A DNA stretch of 14,630 nt from Acidobacteriota bacterium (GCA_003222835.1 QHXE01000242.1:1-14630); one strand, 5' to 3'. Positions 7,800 through 14,401 are shown, counted from the first letter of the stretch. Translations and numbers: made by a program. Notes: generated from the letters alone by a model not told the origin.

Positions 7800-9245
7800 A
7801 TGTTCGAGTCGCTTTCCGACAAGCTAAAGCGGACGCTGAAAAATCTGCGCGGCGAAGGCGTCCTGACGAAGGAACACGTTGACGCGGCGCTGCGCGAGAT
7901 TCGTCTGGCGCTACTTGAAGCCGACGTTAACTACAAAGTCGCAAAAGATTTTATTGCGTCGGTCAAACAGAAGGCCGAAGGCCAGCAGGTTTGGCTTGAG
8001 CTGAAGCCATCTGAGCAAGTCGTCAAGATCGTTTTTGAAGAGTTAGTTGAGCTACTCGGTGGCCAATCTTCACGGCTGGTTTTCACGAAGACGAGCCCGA
8101 ATGTCGTGATGATTGTCGGCTTGCAAGGATCCGGCAAGACAACTTCAACGGGAAAGATCGCGCGCTGGCTGGCGCAGAATCAGCAACGCAAGCCGCTGCT
8201 GCTTTCAACCGACGTATACCGGCCGGCGGCGCGAGAACAATTAAAGGTCATCGCAAAAGCGACTGGCCAATCGATCTTTGAAAAGCCTGAGACAAACGAT
8301 CCGCTCGAGTTGACGCGTGAAGCTTTGAAGCAAGCGCGTGATGTCGGGTACGACACGCTCTTGATAGACACCGCCGGACGCCTGCATATCGACGACGAGT
8401 TGATGCAGGAGTTGGTCAAGATCAAAAGCGAAACACATCCGGTCGAGATTCTTTTCGTTGCGGATGCGATGACCGGCCAGGACGCGGTGCGATCGGCCGA
8501 AGAGTTTCACGCGCGCATTGGCATTACCGGCGTGGTGCTGACCAAGATGGATGGCGATGCGCGTGGCGGTGCGGCGCTCTCGATCAAACAGGTCATTGGC
8601 CAGCCCGTAAAGTTTGTCGGCGTCGGCGAGAAGTACGATGCGCTCGAGCCGTTCTATCCCGACCGAGTTGCGCAGCGCATTCTCGGCATGGGCGATGTGC
8701 TTTCTCTGATCGAAGAGGTTCAAGACAAAATCGATCAGACGGACGCCGAAGCCCAGCTAAAGAAACTCCAGCGAAATCAGTTCACCCTCGATGATTTTCG
8801 TTCGCAACTCAGGCAAGTAAAGAAGCTCGGCTCTTTCTCAAAGATTCTGAAGCTATTGCCGGATCAACTGCTCGGCGGCGTCGGCATGCCGGACTTGACT
8901 GACGAACAATCAGAGTTAATGGAGAAAGAACTGAAGCGCACCGAAGCGATCATTGATTCGATGACGCGCGAAGAGCGATTTAATCACCTGATCCTGAACG
9001 CGAATCGGCGACGCCGCATCGCACGCGGGTCGGGTACCACAGTCGCGCAGGTGAACTCACTGATCAAGCAATACACTGAGATGCGGCGCATGATGCAAGG
9101 CATGTTCGGCGGTGGCTTCGGCGGAAAGATGATGCGGCGGATGGCCGGCATTCCCGGGATGGAAGGCAATGGCGATCCGATGTTGGCCGGCTTAGGTGCG
9201 GGACCAACGCGCCGCAAGAAAAAGAAAAAGAAGCGACGACGATAG
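7800..9245 (+). CDS. ffh: Signal recognition particle protein Ffh (SRP54)
   Basis: Ffh is the GTPase of the bacterial signal recognition particle; it binds 4.5S RNA and signal peptides of nascent membrane and exported proteins and docks with FtsY. The 481-residue protein shows the N domain (1-100), G1 loop GLQGSGKT (108-115), DVYRPAAREQL (138-148), G3 DTAGR (190-194) and TKMDGDARGGAALS (248-261). The C-terminal M domain, from about 300, includes LRQVKKLGSFSKILKLLP and RRRRIARGSG, followed by a methionine- and glycine-rich tail. The protein ends in a strongly basic run, RRKKKKKKRRR (471-481), beyond the usual M domain. The ATG at 7800 begins the typical MFESLSDKLKRTLKNLRG. There is no clear Shine-Dalgarno. 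A hairpin follows the stop before rpsP. Confidence 0.97.
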   Translation: MFESLSDKLKRTLKNLRGEGVLTKEHVDAALREIRLALLEADVNYKVAKDFIASVKQKAEGQQVWLELKPSEQVVKIVFEELVELLGGQSSRLVFTKTSPNVVMIVGLQGSGKTTSTGKIARWLAQNQQRKPLLLSTDVYRPAAREQLKVIAKATGQSIFEKPETNDPLELTREALKQARDVGYDTLLIDTAGRLHIDDELMQELVKIKSETHPVEILFVADAMTGQDAVRSAEEFHARIGITGVVLTKMDGDARGGAALSIKQVIGQPVKFVGVGEKYDALEPFYPDRVAQRILGMGDVLSLIEEVQDKIDQTDAEAQLKKLQRNQFTLDDFRSQLRQVKKLGSFSKILKLLPDQLLGGVGMPDLTDEQSELMEKELKRTEAIIDSMTREERFNHLILNANRRRRIARGSGTTVAQVNSLIKQYTEMRRMMQGMFGGGFGGKMMRRMAGIPGMEGNGDPMLAGLGAGPTRRKKKKKKRRR

Positions 9246-9274
9246 CGATCGTTCGAGACCAAATTTCGTTTAGA

Positions 9275-9299
9275 GGCTGGCTGCTGCCAGCCGGTTTTT
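9275..9299 (+). terminator. Terminator-like hairpin between ffh and rpsP
   Basis: GGCTGGC (9275-9281) pairs perfectly with GCCAGCC (9286-9292) around a four-base loop. Two G residues and a run of five T (9295-9299) follow. This has the form of a weak intrinsic terminator, but the rpsP Shine-Dalgarno starts at the next base, so it more likely acts as a partial terminator or attenuator, or as an mRNA end-stabilising structure for ffh, than as a full stop. Confidence 0.6.
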
Positions 9300-9304
9300 G
9301 GAGG
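9300..9304 (+). promoter_or_regulatory. Ribosome binding site of rpsP that decides a TTG start
   Basis: GGAGG sits six bases upstream of the TTG at 9311. No ATG is available at this spacing, and conserved S16 residues begin immediately (AIRLMR), so the site supports a TTG start. It is the strongest Shine-Dalgarno in the operon. Confidence 0.85.
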
Positions 9305-9310
9305 AATACT

Positions 9311-9586
9311 TTGTTAGCAATCAGATTAATGCGCACTGGCGCGAAGAAGCGTCCGTCATATCGCATCGTAGTTAAGGAAAAGCAGTCGAAGCGCGACGGG
9401 TCGTACCTCGAAAATTTGGGTACTTACAATCCGACGCGTCAGCCGGCAGAGATCAATCTCAAGACTGAACGCATTCAATACTGGATCGAGAAGGGCGCTC
9501 AGCCAACTGACACCGTGCGTCAGTTGATCAAACAGGCGGCAAAGTCGGAAGCTGCGTCGGCTGAATCGCAGGCTGAAGCGGCCTAG
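9311..9586 (+). CDS. rpsP: 30S ribosomal protein S16
   Basis: This is a primary 16S rRNA-binding protein of the small subunit. The 91-residue product begins MLAIRLMRTGAKKRPSYRIV and continues with the typical DGSYLENLGTYNPTRQPAEI and WIEKGAQPTDTVRQLIKQA patterns. The last 15 residues are an alanine- and glutamate-rich tail (SEAASAESQAEAA) beyond the core fold. The start codon is TTG, set by a GGAGG six bases upstream. The gene is second in the ffh-rpsP-khpA-rimM-trmD-rplS operon. A terminator-like hairpin precedes it and a 20-base-pair inverted repeat follows ten bases after its stop. Confidence 0.96.
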   Translation: MLAIRLMRTGAKKRPSYRIVVKEKQSKRDGSYLENLGTYNPTRQPAEINLKTERIQYWIEKGAQPTDTVRQLIKQAAKSEAASAESQAEAA

Positions 9587-9595
9587 TCGCGCCCT

Positions 9596-9659
9596 TTTCG
9601 TGTGGTTTAGTGGATGGTTTGACCGCCTCAAATCGGACGATCCACTAAATCACACGAAA
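9596..9659. repeat. 20-bp inverted repeat between rpsP and khpA
   Basis: Bases 9596-9615 pair with 9640-9659 over 20 positions with a single G-U wobble. The 24-base loop contains its own small stem: TTTGA (9618-9622) with TCAAA (9628-9632). No T run follows, so it is not a standard terminator. The arms contain phrases like CACACGAAA that I recall from dispersed intergenic repeats in other environmental bacterial genomes, but I cannot confirm copies here. As RNA it would be a strong double-stranded structure and a possible RNase III target. Confidence 0.85.
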
Positions 9660-9703
9660 TGAACGAATGAACATGAAATATTGAAGACGATCAAGATCCA
9701 ATA

Positions 9704-9934
9704 ATGCGCGAAACTATCGAAATGATCGTCAAAGCCCTGGTCGATGACGCAGACGCTGTGGACGTGCGTGAGATCGAACGAAATGGAATGACGCGCATCG
9801 AAATCCGGGTGGCCCAGCCGGACATGGGCAAAGTGATCGGCAAGCAGGGCCGCACGGTGCGCGCTTTGCGCTCGCTGGTTTATGCTGCCGGGGTGAAGCA
9901 GCATCGCCGGTTTGTGCTCGATATTGTTGAATGA
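9704..9934 (+). CDS. khpA: KH-domain RNA-binding protein KhpA (YlqC family)
   Basis: This is a 76-residue single-KH-domain protein. The nucleic-acid-binding GxxG loop is GKQG (46-49) within MGKVIGKQGRTVRALR. The start METI-like pattern (MRETIEMIVKALVDDADAV) and the terminal RFVLDIVE are typical of the YlqC/KhpA family. In Gram-positive bacteria KhpA pairs with KhpB/Jag and affects cell division and elongation through RNA binding; the role in this lineage is not established. The position between rpsP and rimM is the classic one. No Shine-Dalgarno is visible before the ATG, so expression is probably lower than that of rpsP. rimM begins one base after the stop codon. Confidence 0.93.
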   Translation: MRETIEMIVKALVDDADAVDVREIERNGMTRIEIRVAQPDMGKVIGKQGRTVRALRSLVYAAGVKQHRRFVLDIVE

Positions 9935-9935
9935 A

Positions 9936-10454
9936 GTGAGGGATGATCTAGTCGTCGTCGCGCGCGTGGCCAGAACGCGAGGACTACGCGGAGAAGTGAT
10001 TGCGGATCTGCTAACTGATTTTCCCGAGCGCTTCGACGGGTTGGAAACTTTGATTGCGGTGGCGCCAGATGGCAGCCAAAGATCTTTGCAAATTGAAGAG
10101 CACTGGCTTCACGGAAACAGAATCGTTTTCAAGTTCGCCGGCTACGATTCGATTGAGGCGGCGAAGGAATTCGCCGGATTCGGACTCGCAGTCCCTGCGA
10201 GTGAGCGCGTTGAGTTAGCTGAGGATCAGTTTTACGAATGGGAACTGAAGGGTTGTCGCGTCGAGTCGATTGACGGAGAGTTCATTGGCAGCGTGAGCGC
10301 GGTGATGCGAACGGGCGGAGTCGAAGTCCTGGTTGTCGAAAATGACTCGGGACGTGAGTTCCTGATTCCGATGGCGCAGGAGATCTGTATCAGCGTCGAT
10401 GTAGAGAAGAAACTGATTCGCGTCGATCCGCCGCCAGGACTTCTGGAGTTGTGA
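9936..10454 (+). CDS. rimM: Ribosome maturation factor RimM
   Basis: RimM helps mature the 30S head region around 16S rRNA helices 31-33 and binds S19. From the GTG at 9936 the protein has 172 residues, the usual size. The N-terminal RimM domain opens with VARVARTRGLRGEV, and the C-terminal PRC-barrel is seen in AEDQFYEWELKGCRV, GGVEVLVVEN, GREFLIPMA and the end RVDPPPGLLEL. The frame is open back to a TTG at 9912, but that would overlap khpA and add residues not typical of the family; the GTG one base after the khpA stop fits translational coupling better. Neither start has a good Shine-Dalgarno. A heptamer repeat begins right at the stop codon. Confidence 0.92.
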   Translation: MRDDLVVVARVARTRGLRGEVIADLLTDFPERFDGLETLIAVAPDGSQRSLQIEEHWLHGNRIVFKFAGYDSIEAAKEFAGFGLAVPASERVELAEDQFYEWELKGCRVESIDGEFIGSVSAVMRTGGVEVLVVENDSGREFLIPMAQEICISVDVEKKLIRVDPPPGLLEL

Positions 10455-10576
10455 TTTTGGAATTTTGATTTGCGATTTTTGATTATCGCTTCGCTCAGGT
10501 GACTCCGCTCATCGGAGAAACCGAAGACGAGAAGGTCGATCTCAAATCCAAAATCGGAAATCTAAAATCAAAAATG
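10453..10576. repeat. Inverted pair of heptamer arrays, GATTTNN type, reaching into the trmD start
   Basis: Starting in the rimM stop codon, 10453-10487 reads as five consecutive 7-base units close to GATTTNN. On the opposite strand, 10542-10576 reads as five more (plus-strand form TCAAATC, CAAAATC, GGAAATC, TAAAATC, AAAAATG). The last plus-strand unit ends in the ATG of trmD. About 54 bases separate the arrays, containing two short phrases, CGCTTCGCTCA and ACTCCGCTCATCGG. The arrays can pair imperfectly. The architecture matches the elements at 142-239 and 11832-12022. Confidence 0.8.
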
Positions 10577-11275
10577 AAACCGCTTCGCGTCGACATCATC
10601 ACGATCTTTCCCGACTATTTTCGCGCACCGTTTGACTACGGAATTATTCGGCGCGCGCGCGCTGCCGGTTTGGTGACGATCGAAGCGCACGACTTACGCA
10701 CGTGGACCTCGGACAAGCACCATGTGGTTGACGATCGCCCTTTCGGCGGCGGCGACGGCATGGTGATGAAGCCCGAACCGATCTTTGCAGCAGTTGAATC
10801 GTTGACTGGAGCGAATCGCCGTGAAACCGTGCCGCAAGGAGCCCGCGTGGTCTTGCTGTCCCCGCAAGGACGACCACTTACGCAAGCGGTGGCGGCCGAG
10901 TTCGCAGAGTGTGGCCAACTGGTTTTGATTTGCGGACGGTACGAAGGTGTCGATGAACGTGTAGCCGACGCGCTGATAACGGACGAAATATCGATTGGCG
11001 ATTACGTCCTTTCCGGAGGCGAGCCGGCCGCATTGATAATCATCGATACGACCGTCCGTTTGCTACCCGGTGCGTTGGGCAGCGAGACATCGGCGGCCAC
11101 CGAGTCTTTCTCGGATGGCATCTTGGATTATCCGCACTACACACGGCCGCCGGAGTTCGAAGGCATGCGGGCGCCCGAAGTTCTGTTGACCGGCAATCAC
11201 GCCGAGATTGCGCGCTGGCGTCGCGAGGCTGCTTTGGAGAAGACGAAACGCAATCGTCCGGATCTTTTGAAATGA
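10574..11275 (+). CDS. trmD: tRNA (guanine-37-N1)-methyltransferase
   Basis: TrmD methylates G37 next to the anticodon using S-adenosylmethionine and prevents +1 frameshifting; it is a homodimeric SPOUT enzyme. The 233-residue protein shows the usual start [22 protein letters not shown] (57-65... GGGDGMVM), SPQGR (96-100), [10 protein letters not shown] (120-129), [11 protein letters not shown] (140-150) and [15 protein letters not shown] (181-195). Asp181 matches the catalytic Asp169 of the E. coli enzyme. The trefoil-knot loops are all intact. The frame is open upstream to a GTG at 10499, but those 25 residues come from translated repeat sequence and the family begins at the ATG used here. 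There is no Shine-Dalgarno, and the ATG is part of a repeat unit. Confidence 0.96.
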   Translation: MKPLRVDIITIFPDYFRAPFDYGIIRRARAAGLVTIEAHDLRTWTSDKHHVVDDRPFGGGDGMVMKPEPIFAAVESLTGANRRETVPQGARVVLLSPQGRPLTQAVAAEFAECGQLVLICGRYEGVDERVADALITDEISIGDYVLSGGEPAALIIIDTTVRLLPGALGSETSAATESFSDGILDYPHYTRPPEFEGMRAPEVLLTGNHAEIARWRREAALEKTKRNRPDLLK

Positions 11276-11280
11276 ATAGC

Positions 11281-11344
11281 GTGTCAGAAGCCTGACCGTA
11301 AGGGAGGGCAAGCCGGCCCTTGCTGACGCGCGGGCTTCTGACAC
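11281..11344. repeat. 64-base palindromic element between trmD and rplS
   Basis: GTGTCAGAAGCC (11281-11292) is the exact reverse complement of 11333-11344; a wobble and one more pair extend the stem to 14. The interior is also partly self-complementary: GCAAG pairs with CTTGC around CCGGCC. The result is a long hairpin resembling a REP-type element. No T run follows. It starts five bases after the trmD stop and ends 27 bases before the rplS start, so it separates the low-output methyltransferase gene from the ribosomal protein gene. Confidence 0.85.
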
Positions 11345-11371
11345 AACCGCTAAGTTAAATTGGAGTTAATC

Positions 11372-11815
11372 ATGAACCGCTTAGACAGCGTCGATAAGAC
11401 GCAATTACGCAATAACATTCCCGCATTTCAACCCGGCGACACCGTTCGCGTTCACGTACGTATTAAAGAGTCAGAAACCAAAGAGCGCTTGCAGGCCTTC
11501 GAGGGCGTCTGCATCGCCCGCAAACATGGTGGGGTGCGTGAGACGATTACTGTGCGCAAGACTAGTTTCGGGGTAGGCGTTGAGCGAATCTTCCCGCTAC
11601 ACGCAACCGTTATCGATCATATCGACGTCGTAAAGAAGGGCCACGTGCGTCGGGCCAAGCTTTACTATTTGCGTGGCTTGCGCGGCAAGGCTGCCCGCAT
11701 TCGCGAACGCGATACGCGCCAGGTTGAAGTTGCCGCGGCGGCGGCTGCTGCGGGCGCCAGAGAAGCTGCTGCTGCTGCTGAATCGAGTAACGAATCCTCA
11801 ACGGGCGAAGAATAG
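11372..11815 (+). CDS. rplS: 50S ribosomal protein L19
   Basis: L19 lies at the 30S-50S interface. The 147-residue product contains the L19 core in residues 1-115: [53 protein letters not shown] and the terminal [20 protein letters not shown]. Residues from about 118 onward are an extra tail of alanine runs followed by a Ser/Glu-rich end, making the protein about 30 residues longer than the E. coli form. The tail DNA holds a run of five GCT codons. GGAG at 11362-11365, six bases before the ATG, supports this start over a TTG at 11360. This is the last gene of the ffh operon; rnhB, often next in other genomes, is absent. Confidence 0.96.
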   Translation: MNRLDSVDKTQLRNNIPAFQPGDTVRVHVRIKESETKERLQAFEGVCIARKHGGVRETITVRKTSFGVGVERIFPLHATVIDHIDVVKKGHVRRAKLYYLRGLRGKAARIRERDTRQVEVAAAAAAAGAREAAAAAESSNESSTGEE

Positions 11816-11831
11816 AATTCTCCTCGCGATC

Positions 11832-12022
11832 GCAGATCATTTTCCATTTGTCATTTGACATTTTTCATTTCCCTCTCCTCTTGGGAGAGGGCCAGGGTGA
11901 GGGCGTAAATACGGAGAACAACTAGAACAACTACTCCCATTTCTCGCCGCCTAAGCCCTAACCCCGGCCCTCTCCCAGAGGGAGACGGAGTAGAAGAAAA
12001 TGACAAATGGGAAATGATCTGC
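11832..12022. repeat. 191-bp inverted-repeat element with heptamer ends, upstream of a glycosyltransferase gene
   Basis: The outer arms 11832-11856 and 11998-12022 pair over about 25 bases with one wobble. They are built from CATTTNN units: five on the left (11838-11872) and three on the right, opposite strand (11996-12016). Inside lie two facing copies of a GC-rich phrase related to GGGAGAGGGCCRGGGTKAGGGC, each beside its own small hairpin: CCCTCTCC/GGAGAGGG (11871-11891) and TCTCCC/GGGAGA (11971-11985). That GC-rich phrase resembles an intergenic repeat I recall from many bacterial genomes. The centre (about 11905-11945) is unpaired. The right arm contains the ATG used by the next gene at 12007. 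Confidence 0.85.
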
Positions 12023-13152
12023 ACATCGCAATCGACGCGCACTCCGTCGGAGCGCAACTGGGCGGAAACGAAAGTTACGCGACCAACTTGATCGAGGCCC
12101 TCGCCGAAATCGACCAAGTCAATTCTTATACTCTCTACGTTACCAAACAGACGGCCATCGATCGCTTCGCCAACCGTTGGCCGAACTTCAAAATAAAACG
12201 AACGCTGCCCCACACGCCGCTGGTGCGCATTCCGCTCACGCTTTCAAAAGAACTTCGCCGCCATCCCGTCGACGTGCTGCACGTGCAGTATACCGCGCCG
12301 CCTTTTGCACCCTGTCCGGTGGTCGTGACTATTCATGATCTTTCATTCGAGCACTTGCCGGAAACCTTCAACCGCCGTAGTGTCGCCCAGCTTCGGTTCA
12401 CGGTGCGCCGGACTGCTCGCAAGGCGGCCCGAATTCTAACGTCGTCCGAATTTTCGCGGCGCGACATAGTCGAGACTTACGCAATCAATCCTGATCGGGT
12501 CGCCGTTACTGCGCTCGCCGCCCCAACGTACTTCGCGCCCGTTGAAAATGAGACAGAACTGAAAAAAATTCGCGAGAGTTATGGAATCGAGCGGGATTAC
12601 ATTCTATCGCTTGGTTCCATTCAACCGCGGAAGAACCTGGTGCGGCTTGTCGAGGCATATTTGTGCTTGCGCCGAATTCGTCGAGATAGTAAGCTTCCGC
12701 AGCTTGTCCTGGCAGGTAAACGCGGTTGGCTTGATAGCGAAACTTTTCATGCTGCCGATCGGGAGGGTTGCGGCAGGGACATTCTGTTTACGGGCTATGT
12801 TCCTGAGCGAGACCTCCCCGCGCTGTACAGCGGCGCAATCTCTTTTGTTTATCCGTCCTTTTTCGAAGGCTTCGGGTTACCGGTGGTCGAAGCCATGCAG
12901 TGCGGCGTGCCCGTAATTGCGGGAAATCAAACCAGCCTGCCCGAAGTTGTTGGTGAGGCGGGTCTGCTTTTCGATCCATTCGACACTAAGGCACTGAGTG
13001 ACGCGCTCACCCGAGTGATTGATGACTCCGAGCTTCGCAAGATGCTAAGCGAAAAAGGTCTGAGGCGAGCAAAGAATTTCAGTTGGCGGACGACGGCGCA
13101 GCAAACTCTGCGGGCTTACGAAGAAGCCGCCGGCATGTCCGATAAGCTTTAG
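12007..13152 (+). CDS. GT4-family glycosyltransferase
   Basis: The 381-residue protein is a GT-B fold glycosyltransferase of the GT4 (glycosyl transferases group 1) type. The N-terminal half holds IAIDAHSVGAQLGGNESYA (7-25) and VVVTIHDLSFEHLPETF (105-121). The C-terminal nucleotide-sugar half has YILSLGSIQPRKNLVRLVEA (198-217), LVLAGKRGW (233-241) and SFFEGFGLPVVEAMQCGVPV (284-303), with the EX7E pair E287 and E295, then SLPEVVGEAGLLFDP. It would transfer an activated sugar to a lipid-linked or polysaccharide acceptor at the inner membrane; the sugar is not predictable. The start ATG and first five codons (MGNDL) come from the repeat element upstream; the conserved region begins at residue 6. 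No Shine-Dalgarno lies at a suitable distance. It is followed at 76 bases by another glycosyltransferase gene. Confidence 0.9.
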   Translation: MGNDLHIAIDAHSVGAQLGGNESYATNLIEALAEIDQVNSYTLYVTKQTAIDRFANRWPNFKIKRTLPHTPLVRIPLTLSKELRRHPVDVLHVQYTAPPFAPCPVVVTIHDLSFEHLPETFNRRSVAQLRFTVRRTARKAARILTSSEFSRRDIVETYAINPDRVAVTALAAPTYFAPVENETELKKIRESYGIERDYILSLGSIQPRKNLVRLVEAYLCLRRIRRDSKLPQLVLAGKRGWLDSETFHAADREGCGRDILFTGYVPERDLPALYSGAISFVYPSFFEGFGLPVVEAMQCGVPVIAGNQTSLPEVVGEAGLLFDPFDTKALSDALTRVIDDSELRKMLSEKGLRRAKNFSWRTTAQQTLRAYEEAAGMSDKL

Positions 13153-13228
13153 CTGATTTCGTCGCTTGTGCAATGTGATGAAAAACGCGCGGGCGACAAG
13201 ACGCAAGCCAATCGAACAAACTTAATTT

Positions 13229-14401
13229 ATGCGCATTGCGATTCTCGGCACGCGGGGAATACCTGCAAACTATGGCGGGTTCGAAACCTTTGCCGAACAC
13301 CTCTCGACACGTCTGGCGGCGCGTGGCCATGAGGTCACGGTTTATTGTCGCGCGCATTACACCAGCCCGCGAGAACTAGAGTTTCAAGGTGTGCGTCTAA
13401 TAGTCCTGCCCACGATTCGTCACAAATACTTTGACACGATCGTTCATTCCTTTCTCTCGGCGTTGCACTCGGTCCCCAGACGTTACGATGCGGCGCTGAT
13501 TTGCAATGCAGCCAACGCTCCGTTCGCTTCCATCCTGCGATTGACCGGGACACCGGTTGCATTGAACGTTGATGGCCTCGAGCACAAACGGAAAAAGTGG
13601 AACTCGATTGCTCGCAGATATTATTTGTTGGCGGAAAGACTGGCGACGATTCTGCCGAATGAAACTGTTACCGATGCGCGCGTGATTCAGGAGTATTATT
13701 TGGCTCGCTATCGAGTCGCGTCGACGATGATCGCTTACGGGGCCGAGGTCGAGCGCCGGCCCGATCCATCGGTGAGACGTTGGCGAGTCGAGCCTAATCG
13801 GTATGTGCTTTACGTGTCGCGCCTCGAGCCCGAGAACAATGCGCATCTGGTAATCGAAGCCTTCAAGCGCGTGCGCACAGCGCATAAGCTCTTGATTGTC
13901 GGCGATGCTCCGTACGCCCGCGACTACATTGCCGATCTAAAAGCACGCGCCCGCCGGGATCGCAGGATCATCTTCACCGGTTTCGTCTTTGGCCGCGATT
14001 ATCGCGCGCTACAACAAAACGCCTACTGCTACGTTCACGCCACCGAAGTAGGCGGCACGCATCCCGCGCTTCTGGAAGCAATGGGCTTCGGTAATTGCGT
14101 GCTCACTCTAGCCGCGCCAGAGAACATGGAAGCCATTGGAGACGCCGGCATCGCCTACGCCGACGAAAATGATCTCGCCGAAAAGTTACAGCGCGTCCTC
14201 CGCGACGGCTCCCTGGTCCAATCCTACCGCAACCGCGCCCAGGCGCGCGTCCAGGAGCTTTACGATTGGGATTACGTCGTCGATCAGTACGAACGTCTAT
14301 TCGCTCAGATGGCCGGCCAGCCGTTGCCGGAACGAGATCAAATCAATATCACCCAACGCGCCTCCCAGGAAAAATCATTGAGCCGATCGGCTTCAGCGTG
14401 A
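13229..14401 (+). CDS. GT4-type glycosyltransferase with DUF1972 N-terminal domain (rhamnosyltransferase-like)
   Basis: The 390-residue protein begins MRIAILGTRGIPANYGGFET, the hallmark of the DUF1972 domain found in rhamnosyl- and other capsule or exopolysaccharide glycosyltransferases. Further features are NVDGLEHKRKKWN (113-125), VSRLEPENN (196-204), LLIVGDAPY (221-229), IIFTGFVFGRDY (247-258) and EVGGTHPALLEAMGFGNCV (273-291). In the last segment the first Glu of the usual EX7E motif is Gly275, with E283 kept; the VGGT-x-P-x-LLEAM form is what I recall for this subfamily, so activity is expected. The last 35 residues are polar and not conserved. No Shine-Dalgarno precedes the ATG. With the previous gene it may start a polysaccharide locus continuing to the right of the window. 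Confidence 0.9.
   Translation: MRIAILGTRGIPANYGGFETFAEHLSTRLAARGHEVTVYCRAHYTSPRELEFQGVRLIVLPTIRHKYFDTIVHSFLSALHSVPRRYDAALICNAANAPFASILRLTGTPVALNVDGLEHKRKKWNSIARRYYLLAERLATILPNETVTDARVIQEYYLARYRVASTMIAYGAEVERRPDPSVRRWRVEPNRYVLYVSRLEPENNAHLVIEAFKRVRTAHKLLIVGDAPYARDYIADLKARARRDRRIIFTGFVFGRDYRALQQNAYCYVHATEVGGTHPALLEAMGFGNCVLTLAAPENMEAIGDAGIAYADENDLAEKLQRVLRDGSLVQSYRNRAQARVQELYDWDYVVDQYERLFAQMAGQPLPERDQINITQRASQEKSLSRSASA

Noticed and set aside
9660..9685. Two tiny overlapping frames (MNE and MNMKY) before khpA, resembling leader peptides
   Set aside because: Three and five codons with no ribosome binding site and no regulatory logic; chance is the simplest explanation.
10499..10573. GTG start for trmD that adds 25 residues
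   Set aside because: The added residues are translated repeat sequence ([11 protein letters not shown]) and TrmD normally begins close to the ATG at 10574.
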